Source of the DNA: S010-25 sp964441285
GTDB lineage: Bacteria > Pseudomonadota > Gammaproteobacteria > SZUA-229
Assembly: GCA_964441285.1 (NCBI GenBank)
Contig: CAYTUK010000018.1
Coordinates: 1 to 40,006 of the forward strand
Direction of reading: 5' to 3'
DNA: 40,006 nucleotides
This document shows, one piece after another, positions 34,060 through 40,006 of the stretch. A model generated the notes under the pieces. It did not search any database. It was not told the DNA's origin and saw nothing but the letters and a program-made list of their open reading frames with translations. A program made the translations under genes and the position numbers. Within the stretch, counting starts at the first letter, position 1. The number at the start of each line of letters is the position of its first letter.

Positions 34060-35691
34060 ATGACCAATACATTCAAGCACGATATTCTTATACTCGGCGG
34101 TGGCGCAGCGGGTTTAAGCCTGGCACTGCGGTTAGCAGATGTCGGCGACATTGCCATTCTGAGTAAAAACAGCAGCCAGAGTGGCAGTACGTATTATGCG
34201 CAGGGTGGCATCTCATCAGTTTTACGTGAAAAAGACTCTTTCGAATCACACATTAACGATACGCTTACTGCCGGCGGGCAACTTTGTAACGCAGCAGCAG
34301 TGCGCCTTACCGTTGAGCATGGGCCACAAAATATAAGCTGGTTACAGAACCTCGGTGTCCCTTTTAGCACAGAAATTTTCACTTCCGGTAAACGTGAATT
34401 ACACCTCACCCGCGAAGGTGGACACAGTCAACGACGGGTTGTCCATGCTGCTGATGCCACGGGTAAAGCACTATCAACCACACTGGAAAACCATGCCAGA
34501 CAGCATAGTAACATCACCTTTTATGAAAATCATATCGCGATTGATCTCATCACTGCCAGCAAACAGGGCCTGACTGGCGAAAACGATAATCGCTGCCTGG
34601 GTGCCTATGTGCTGAATAAAAAAACCCGTCATGTCGAAATTTTTCAGTCACGTTATGTCATTTTGGCAACGGGTGGTGCCAGTAAAGTCTATCTTTACAC
34701 CAGCAATCCAGACAGTTCTACGGGTGATGGCATTGCAATGGCATGGCGCGCGGGTTGCAGCGTCAGCAACCTTGAATTTAACCAGTTTCACCCAACTTGC
34801 CTATATCATCCCGATGCAAAATCGTTTCTGATTAGTGAAGCAGTGCGCGGTGAAGGCGGCAGATTACTGTTGCCAAATGGGAAACCCTTTATGCATAAAT
34901 TTCATGCAATGGCCGAGCTGGCACCGCGTGATATCGTCGCCCGCGCTATTGACCATGAAATGAAACGCCTGGGTCATCCCTGCGTGTATCTGGATATCAG
35001 TCATCGTTCAACCGCTTTTATTGCCTCCCATTTCCCCACGATTCACCAACGCTGCCTGAAATTTGGTATTGATATCACCAAAGACCCCATACCGGTAGTA
35101 CCAGCAGCGCACTACACCTGTGGCGGAATTAATACAGATCTTAATGGGCGTACCGATATTGCCCATCTTTACGCCATTGGAGAAACCGCACACACTGGTC
35201 TGCATGGCGCAAACCGGATGGCCAGTAACTCCCTGCTGGAATGTCTGGTATTCGCGGAAGCGGCTGCTGAAAAAATTAAATCCGAGCTGGCACAACCCTG
35301 CCATTATCCCAAACTTAAAGTTTGGGATGAAAGCCGCGTCACTGATTCAGACGAAGAAGTCGTGGTCTCACATAATTGGGATGAATTACGCCGTTTTATG
35401 TGGGACTATGTTGGCATTGTCCGCACCAATAAACGGCTCGAACGTGCACTACATCGCATTAACCTGTTACAGCATGAAATAGATGAGTATTATAGCAATT
35501 TCCGCATTAGTGCTAATCTGATTGAGTTACGCAATCTGACATTGGTCGCAGAACTCATTATTCGTTGTGCGATGGCAAGAAAAGAAAGCCGTGGCCTGCA
35601 TTTCTCTCTGGATTACCCTATTGCTAACGAAAGCAGTCCCGCAAAAAATACAACGCTGTCACCTTCACCGCAAGCCAAAACGAAAAAATAA
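34060..35691 (+). CDS. nadB: L-aspartate oxidase
   Basis: 543 residues. FAD-binding ILGGGAAGLSLALRLADVG, substrate region STYYAQGGISSVL, catalytic segment LTREGGHSQRRVVHAADATG, HPTCLYHPDAKSFLISEAVR and HGANRMASNSLLECLVFAEA, which differs from the SdhA-type HGGNRLGGNSLLD. It makes iminoaspartate for quinolinate and NAD synthesis. nadB beside rpoE is common in Gammaproteobacteria. A low-complexity Ser/Lys tail (SPAKNTTLSPSPQAKTKK) extends the C-terminus. Confidence 0.96.
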   Translation: MTNTFKHDILILGGGAAGLSLALRLADVGDIAILSKNSSQSGSTYYAQGGISSVLREKDSFESHINDTLTAGGQLCNAAAVRLTVEHGPQNISWLQNLGVPFSTEIFTSGKRELHLTREGGHSQRRVVHAADATGKALSTTLENHARQHSNITFYENHIAIDLITASKQGLTGENDNRCLGAYVLNKKTRHVEIFQSRYVILATGGASKVYLYTSNPDSSTGDGIAMAWRAGCSVSNLEFNQFHPTCLYHPDAKSFLISEAVRGEGGRLLLPNGKPFMHKFHAMAELAPRDIVARAIDHEMKRLGHPCVYLDISHRSTAFIASHFPTIHQRCLKFGIDITKDPIPVVPAAHYTCGGINTDLNGRTDIAHLYAIGETAHTGLHGANRMASNSLLECLVFAEAAAEKIKSELAQPCHYPKLKVWDESRVTDSDEEVVVSHNWDELRRFMWDYVGIVRTNKRLERALHRINLLQHEIDEYYSNFRISANLIELRNLTLVAELIIRCAMARKESRGLHFSLDYPIANESSPAKNTTLSPSPQAKTKK

Positions 35692-35750
35692 CCCCGATTC
35701 AAAAACCTACTATATTCAGAAACCCGATTAGACAACAAATTAAATCGCTT

Positions 35751-36578
35751 ATGAGTCATGCCCGCCTGATTATTGAACCCGACGAACTGGAAAGCCTGAA
35801 AAAGAAGACTGCCACAAATAAAAATCTGGTAATTATCGATTTATGTAAAGCCAAACAATACGCTCAGGCACATATACCCGACGCACTGTTTATCCATTAC
35901 AACGACATCGTAAAAACGGATAAACCAGTTGCGGGATTATTACCCGATGATACCAATTTTTCCCAATTGCTTTCCAGCCTGGGCATCAATCCTCGCTCTC
36001 TAATCGTAGCCTATGACGATGAAGGCGGTGGCTGTGCAGCTCGATTCATCTGGACGCTTAATGTCTTTGGACATGAAACAGCGGCGCTCCTCAATGGCGG
36101 CCTGCATAGCTGGGCCAATGAAGGCCACACACTCAGCAATGTATCTACACCAACACCGTCAGCCAGCCACTATGTCCTGACAAAAACCCACTCCCACACT
36201 GCCACGCGTGCTTACATCCAGACCCACCTTGATGACAATAATATTCGCCTGCTTGATGCACGCTCTTTAGCCGAATATAACGGTGCAAAAAAATTTGCGG
36301 CAAAAGCGGGGCATATACCCGGAGCTATTCATTATGAATGGATGTCAATGATGAACCAGAATAATAACTTTCGATGTCTGCCGGAAACAACGCTGCAACT
36401 TGAGCTGGACAAACTGACTCTCACAAAAGACAAAGAAATTATCTGCTATTGCCAGTCGCATCACCGCTCAGCATACTCCTGGCTGGTGTTAAAATCTCTG
36501 GGGTATGAAAAAGTACTGGGCTACCCCGGCTCATGGTCTGACTGGGGCAATCAGGCTGAAACACCAGTTGAAACATAA
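35751..36578 (+). CDS. Two-domain rhodanese sulfurtransferase
   Basis: 275 residues, two rhodanese domains (~10-130 and ~145-270). Only the second has the catalytic cysteine, in the loop ICYCQSHHRSAYSW; the first keeps the fold (NLVIIDLCKAKQYAQAHIPD). Transfers sulfur from thiosulfate or 3-mercaptopyruvate to cyanide or thiol acceptors. The CQSHHR loop is neither the classical thiosulfate (CRKG-V-T) nor the mercaptopyruvate (CGSG-V-T) loop, so the donor cannot be decided. Follows nadB by 59 bp. Confidence 0.85.
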   Translation: MSHARLIIEPDELESLKKKTATNKNLVIIDLCKAKQYAQAHIPDALFIHYNDIVKTDKPVAGLLPDDTNFSQLLSSLGINPRSLIVAYDDEGGGCAARFIWTLNVFGHETAALLNGGLHSWANEGHTLSNVSTPTPSASHYVLTKTHSHTATRAYIQTHLDDNNIRLLDARSLAEYNGAKKFAAKAGHIPGAIHYEWMSMMNQNNNFRCLPETTLQLELDKLTLTKDKEIICYCQSHHRSAYSWLVLKSLGYEKVLGYPGSWSDWGNQAETPVET

Positions 36579-36612
36579 TCCAGCAACCATTATGCACCCT
36601 GCTTCCAGGTAT

Positions 36613-37161
36613 CTAAATAGATAGAATATGCTTACGATAATGCTGTAATTCAGCAATTGAATCTTTAATATCATCCATTGCCAAATGGCTGGACTCCTTT
36701 TGAAATACCATTTTTTTATCCGGCGACCATCGACTGGTCAACTCTTTTAAAGTACTGACATCAAGATTACGATAATGGAAAAAATCTTCCAGTGCAGGCA
36801 TCCAGTTGGCAAGAAAACGTCGATCCTGGCAAATACTATTCCCACACATGGGTGATTTACCTTCCGCAACAAACTGTTTTAAAAATGCCAGCGTCACATT
36901 TTCAGCCATCGACTCGGAAATGGAGCTTTTACGTACGCGTTCAGTAAGGCCGGATTTACCATGCTGGTTAGTACACCACTCATCCATACCATCAAGCATT
37001 TCATCTGCCTGATGCACAACAATGGAAGGGCCTTCATCAAGAACATGCAGGTTTTTATCCGTAACAATGGTAGCAATCTCAATAATACGATCAGAATTAG
37101 GATCCAGGCCGGTCATTTCAAGATCAATCCAGATCAGGTTTTCATCATTTAATTTTGACAT
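36613..37161 (-). CDS. orn: Oligoribonuclease
   Basis: 182 residues, the standard length. DEDDh exonuclease: ENLIWIDLEMTGLDPNSDRI, CGNSICQDRRFLANWMPALE, and ESSHLAMDDIKDSIAEL with the catalytic His and Asp. Degrades 2-5 nt RNA and pGpG, completing mRNA decay and c-di-GMP turnover. Single gene, convergent with the rhodanese gene and divergent from the M48 protease gene. Confidence 0.96.
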   Translation of the reverse strand: MSKLNDENLIWIDLEMTGLDPNSDRIIEIATIVTDKNLHVLDEGPSIVVHQADEMLDGMDEWCTNQHGKSGLTERVRKSSISESMAENVTLAFLKQFVAEGKSPMCGNSICQDRRFLANWMPALEDFFHYRNLDVSTLKELTSRWSPDKKMVFQKESSHLAMDDIKDSIAELQHYRKHILSI

Positions 37162-37272
37162 ATAACTTTATTCACTCCGTTTATTTGAAAAGTGGCCGCA
37201 CGATAATTACTGGTTTTATTTCGTTATACATTGGATAATACAGGTAACGGCACCATTCACAAAGGTTTTTTG

Positions 37273-38541
37273 ATGAACGACATACACACTTTTACCCTCT
37301 TATTTCTAGCCATGCTGACAATTTCCACCGTCATGCGTCTATACCTGTCACAACGCCAGATTTCATACATCAAACAACGCCGAAATCAGGTGCCAGCCTC
37401 CTTCACTGAGAATATTTCACTGCAAGAACATCAGAAAGCCGCAGATTACACCATTGCCAAAGTCCGCTTTGGCCGCCTGCCCCTATTTTATGAATTAATA
37501 CTGTTACTGCTCTGGACACTAGGTGGCGCACTGGGGTGGCTAGATCAACTTATTAGGCACTATGAACTCAGCCCAATTTTTACCGGCATTATTGTTATTC
37601 TGGCTTACACGTTTATCTCTTCCCTGCTGGATCTGCCATTTTCCCTCTATAACACTTTTGTACTGGAGGAGAAATTTGGCTTTAATCGCACCACCATCAA
37701 AACATTTTTTACCGACATGATAAAAGGCAGTGCACTTGGATTAATCATCGGTGTACCACTGCTCTACATTATCCTGTGGTTAATGGAGCAGGCTGGTGAC
37801 CTGTGGTGGGTTTATGCCTGGCTAGTAATTAGTACATTCAGTCTTTTTATGATGTGGGTTTACCCGACCTGGATCGCCCCCATCTTTAATAAATTCAAAC
37901 CTCTTGAAGAAGGTGAAACCCTGCAATGTATCACTAGCCTGTTGCATCGATGCGGCTTTAACAGCAGCGGCATTTTTGTCATTGATGGCTCAAAACGTTC
38001 TTCACATGGGAATGCTTATTTTTCTGGTTTCGGAAAAAACAAACGCATTGTTTTTTTCGACACCTTGCTCAATATGCTAAATAATAATGAACTTGAAGCC
38101 GTACTCGCACACGAACTTGGCCACTTCAAGAAAAAACATATTATCAAAGGTTTATTCATTACCTTTACCACCACACTGGTGGGGCTTGCAATCCTGGCCT
38201 GGCTAATGAAAGCGAGCTGGTTTTATGTATCACTTGGCATCGACCAGCCTTCAACTTATATGGCACTATTATTATTCACCTTAGTTACGCCGGTGTTTAC
38301 CTTTGTCTTTCAACCACTATTTAGCCTGTTCTCACGTAAAAATGAATTTGAAGCCGATGCTTTTGCTGCTGAACAAACCGATGCAAAATATTTAATTACC
38401 GCACTGGTTGGACTCTATCGGGAAAATGCCAGCACATTAACCCCCGATCCATTATATTCGATATTTTATGACTCACATCCGCCCGCACCTGTGCGTATTG
38501 CACAACTAAACACAAACCTTAGGCAGCCTGCTCAAAGATAG
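37273..38541 (+). CDS. M48-family (Ste24-type) membrane zinc metalloprotease
   Basis: 422 residues from ATG 37273, which has AAAGG 7 nt upstream; a longer TTG-initiated frame begins at 37231 but lacks that support. Several membrane helices (~5-20, 65-85, 105-125, 155-175, 180-200, and two late). Zinc motif HELGH in AVLAHELGHFKKKHI; third ligand Glu in RKNEFEADAFA. Ste24/CAAX-prenyl-protease-1 relatives clip membrane or exported proteins; the bacterial substrates are unknown. The orn-M48 arrangement is common in Gammaproteobacteria. Confidence 0.92.
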   Translation: MNDIHTFTLLFLAMLTISTVMRLYLSQRQISYIKQRRNQVPASFTENISLQEHQKAADYTIAKVRFGRLPLFYELILLLLWTLGGALGWLDQLIRHYELSPIFTGIIVILAYTFISSLLDLPFSLYNTFVLEEKFGFNRTTIKTFFTDMIKGSALGLIIGVPLLYIILWLMEQAGDLWWVYAWLVISTFSLFMMWVYPTWIAPIFNKFKPLEEGETLQCITSLLHRCGFNSSGIFVIDGSKRSSHGNAYFSGFGKNKRIVFFDTLLNMLNNNELEAVLAHELGHFKKKHIIKGLFITFTTTLVGLAILAWLMKASWFYVSLGIDQPSTYMALLLFTLVTPVFTFVFQPLFSLFSRKNEFEADAFAAEQTDAKYLITALVGLYRENASTLTPDPLYSIFYDSHPPAPVRIAQLNTNLRQPAQR

Positions 38542-38600
38542 CTAAAGTTCATAGAACCAATGCCAATAATATAACTAAAATTCAGCATAATATTACTTAT

Positions 38601-38733
38601 TACTGAAACAAATGAAACGGATACTTATGATTCAAGACCGTCAGCCGCAGGGATACGGGTGTCGAGTCTACATGGATATATTGACACAGCATGTCCTGAC
38701 ACCATAAGTATCCGCTTCATCCATCCTGTTAGT
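38601..38733. repeat. Palindromic dispersed repeat, copy R6 (core flipped)
   Basis: 133 bp, TACTGAAAC to CCTGTTAGT. Arms 38614-38638 (GAAACGGATACTTATG, then ATTCAAGAC) and 38693-38718 are largely complementary and match the arms of R3, not R1. The core, CCGTCAGCCGCAGGGATACG, is also in the R3 orientation, so R3 and R6 form one subfamily. It lies between the protease and cytochrome genes, 20 bp before the cytochrome start. Confidence 0.88.
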
Positions 38734-38753
38734 AATTTAGAGATTTATAAACA

Positions 38754-39140
38754 ATGATTAATTTTCAATCAATAAAATCGACACTCACTATCACCGCTTT
38801 TTTAACAACCATTATTCTGCCTGCCATAACCAGTGCAACCGAAATAAATAACCGTGAAACACCAAAACCTACGTCCACAAGTGTTAATCAATTAGCTAAA
38901 GAAGATAGCAATACCGAATCTTTACGGGCAATTATTGCTCATGGCAAAGCCGAACACGCAAGCCATTGTGTTAAATGCCATACTGCACAGGTATACACCC
39001 GTAAAAACCATTTTGTGAAATCCTTCGCAGCGTTAAGCAAACAGGTCGTGCGTTGTAAAAATAGTAATAATATCCCCTGGTTTAATAAAGACACGGATGC
39101 AGTAATACAATTTCTGAATAAAAAATATTATAAATTTTAA
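38754..39140 (+). CDS. Small secreted c-type cytochrome
   Basis: 128 residues. Signal peptide ~1-28 (FLTTIILPAITSA). A Thr/Ser/Asn-rich spacer (~29-55) is followed by one heme-binding motif, Cys72-Val-Lys-Cys75-His76, in ASHCVKCHTAQVYTRKNH. The C-terminal segment KQVVRCKNSNNIPWFNKDTD, ending FLNKKYYKF, looks conserved in small gammaproteobacterial cytochromes of unknown function. There is no methionine anywhere after residue 1, so the usual Met axial ligand is missing; His86 is a candidate. Probably a periplasmic electron carrier or sensor; the partner is unknown. Confidence 0.8.
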   Translation: MINFQSIKSTLTITAFLTTIILPAITSATEINNRETPKPTSTSVNQLAKEDSNTESLRAIIAHGKAEHASHCVKCHTAQVYTRKNHFVKSFAALSKQVVRCKNSNNIPWFNKDTDAVIQFLNKKYYKF

Positions 39141-39158
39141 ACAGGAGCGGGTAACACC

Positions 39159-39223
39159 AATGAAAAAGCAACGCTGCATGCAGAACCATCAGCCACAGAA
39201 ATACAGACACCTGACCTATATGA
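39159..39223. repeat. Decayed relic of the palindromic repeat (R7)
   Basis: AATGAAAAAGCAACGCTGCATG, shortened here to its key part AATGAAAAAG, aligns with the left arm of R6 (AATGAAACGG). CCATCAGCCACAGAAATAC, then CTATATG, aligns with the core CCGTCAGCCGCAGGGATAC, then CTACATG. The right arm is lost. It lies between the cytochrome and pterin dehydratase genes. Confidence 0.5.
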
Positions 39224-39305
39224 AAAAGTTTGTCCTCCACCTTAAACAAAAGATCGTTTTCGTGTATAGCTCAATCTCATATGTTCCAATAGCACACTTG
39301 CTGTA

Positions 39306-39650
39306 ATGAGTAACACTGACTTAACCCGAAAAAACTGTCGCGCTTATAACAGCCTCGATGATCGCCTGGATGACAACTTGATTAATGAATATTTAAACCA
39401 TCTACAACCTGCATGGACACTGGAAACAAAACCACAGAGAATAAGTCACCAATATACATTTAAAAATTACTATGAAACAATTGCTTTCGTAAATGTGGTT
39501 GCTCAAATTGCACATCAACAAAATCATCACCCGGAATTAGTCATTCAATATAATCAATGTATGATTCGTTATTACACTCACAGTGCTAATGGCTTATCCT
39601 TAAATGATTTTATCTGTGCAGCAAAAATCAATTCTGCAATCAAATTATAA
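39306..39650 (+). CDS. 4a-hydroxytetrahydrobiopterin dehydratase
   Basis: 114 residues. PCD/DCoH fold with the active-site motif AHQQNHHPELVIQYNQ (His74-His75-Pro76) and the later His in YYTHSANGLSLND. It regenerates quinonoid dihydropterin for phenylalanine hydroxylase, or serves in molybdopterin and pterin maintenance; no phhA is in the window. The ATG has no clear Shine-Dalgarno. Confidence 0.87.
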   Translation: MSNTDLTRKNCRAYNSLDDRLDDNLINEYLNHLQPAWTLETKPQRISHQYTFKNYYETIAFVNVVAQIAHQQNHHPELVIQYNQCMIRYYTHSANGLSLNDFICAAKINSAIKL

Positions 39651-39668
39651 AATAAATAATCCTTCAGT

Positions 39669-39722
39669 ATGGCTAAACGTCGACGCTCCAAACAACAGCG
39701 GCGGCGTATCATTTCCAGATAG
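39669..39722 (+). CDS. Very short Arg-rich ORF (17 residues)
   Basis: ATG at 39669 encodes MAKRRRSKQQRRRIISR and a TAG stop. 9 of 17 residues are Lys or Arg. Not recognised; there is no strong Shine-Dalgarno. It could be a tiny RNA-binding peptide or chance. Listed because its composition is striking. Confidence 0.15.
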   Translation: MAKRRRSKQQRRRIISR

Positions 39723-39757
39723 AAAAATAAACTCACCATGAAATATTTGGTTTAAAA

Positions 39758-39912
39758 GTAAGCGTCTAGCTAACCCCACCTATGAAAATCCATTAACCAC
39801 CATAAACTGCCAGTTTTTTAAACCAGCGAGAGTGAACATGTGGTTACTTACAGGTCGACGGTTACACCGGATATGAAAAAAATGATGCCACCCTTGTCGG
39901 CTGCTGGGCGCA
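39758..39912 (+). mobile_element. IS66-family remnant
   Basis: GTAAGCGTCTAGCTAACCCC at 39758 looks like an IS66-family terminal repeat. About 85 bp later, a piece of the IS66 transposase frame is readable: YLQVDGYTGYEKNDATLVGC, then WAH (about 39842-39911), part of the catalytic domain. The region between is far too short for a complete element, so it is internally deleted. A stop codon precedes the readable piece. The frame is cut at 39912/39913 by the next element. Confidence 0.7.
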
Positions 39913-40006
39913 TGTAGTGGTCTAATAGCACCGGACACTTTAATAAGAGATAATAATTATCAACGATTAAGGTGTCATAATGAGTCAGAAACGAACCTAC
40001 AAACAA
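39913..40006 (+). mobile_element. IS3-family insertion sequence, left end (runs off the window)
   Basis: TGTAGTGGTC followed by ACCGGACACTTT at 39913 has the form of an IS3-family terminal inverted repeat. It begins exactly where the IS66 transposase frame stops, so this element inserted into the older IS66 relic. Only 94 bp lie in the window. Confidence 0.8.
39980..40006 (+). CDS. IS3-family transposase OrfA, first 9 codons
   Basis: ATG at 39980 starts MSQKRTYKQ, the typical N-terminus of IS3-family OrfA (helix-turn-helix subunit). Preceded by AGGTGTCATA as a Shine-Dalgarno. The rest lies beyond the window. Confidence 0.75.

Noticed and set aside
2562..38733. The six repeats considered as a CRISPR array.
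   Set aside because: Copies are kilobases apart, in both orientations, with no spacers and no cas genes.

Overview
The window is about 40 kb of a moderately AT-rich gammaproteobacterial chromosome. This placement rests on gene order: aroA-cmk-rpsA-ihfB-lapB-pyrF, sdhCDAB-sdhE, lepA-lepB-DUF4845-rnc-era-recO and rpoE-rseA-rseB-rseC are all arranged as in free-living Gammaproteobacteria. I cannot fix the genus. Most of the window is core housekeeping DNA, with accessory patches at the left edge (1-2700), at 9464-10500, and at the right edge (39140-40006).

Layout. 1-2498: the 3' end of a two-partner-secretion exoprotein and its outer-membrane transporter. 2708-9463 (minus strand): a ComEA-like DNA-binding protein, a frameshifted pyrF, lapB, ihfB, rpsA, cmk and aroA. 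9464-10503: a decayed stretch with a broken ORF and a small unknown ORF. 10504-12822: divergent senB and senA, a likely selenoneine locus. 12996-14323: cbpA-cbpM chaperone pair. 14533-14925: yajD-type HNH nuclease. 15173-16966: MltC-like lytic transglycosylase followed by a secreted DUF336 (heme-binding type) protein. 17079-20614 (minus): sdhCDAB-sdhE. 21194-23922: ygfZ and mltF. 24001-24849: a solitary, divergent CheR-like methyltransferase. 24943-30793 (minus): recO, era, rnc, DUF4845, lepB, lepA and a glutaredoxin-like gene. 31094-33850 (minus): the sigma-E operon. 34060-39650: nadB, a two-domain rhodanese, orn (minus), a Ste24-type M48 protease, a small c-type cytochrome and a pterin-4a-carbinolamine dehydratase. 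39758-40006: an IS66-family remnant interrupted by the left end of an IS3-family element that runs off the window.

The most unusual signal is a dispersed palindromic repeat of about 120-133 bp. It occurs six times between genes (2562, 14366, 14962, 20902, 22236, 38601), with one decayed relic near 39159. Each copy is a long hairpin (up to 24 perfect base pairs) around a conserved core of about 50 nt. The arm sequences differ between copies, but the two arms of one copy change together. The core lies in opposite orientation relative to the asymmetric outer ends in two of the six copies. No transposase goes with it. Two copies sit between convergent genes, where they could act as bidirectional terminators, and one supplies the stop codon of ygfZ.

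Other points: a selenium-metabolism pair (SenA/SenB), class II-type EPSP synthase motifs in aroA, a pyrF split by a frameshift, 15-18 bp tandem duplications spanning the stop codons of four genes, a cytochrome c with no methionine after its heme motif, and the absence of lapA and mucD/degP from places where they are often found. I saw no rRNA, tRNA or CRISPR array.
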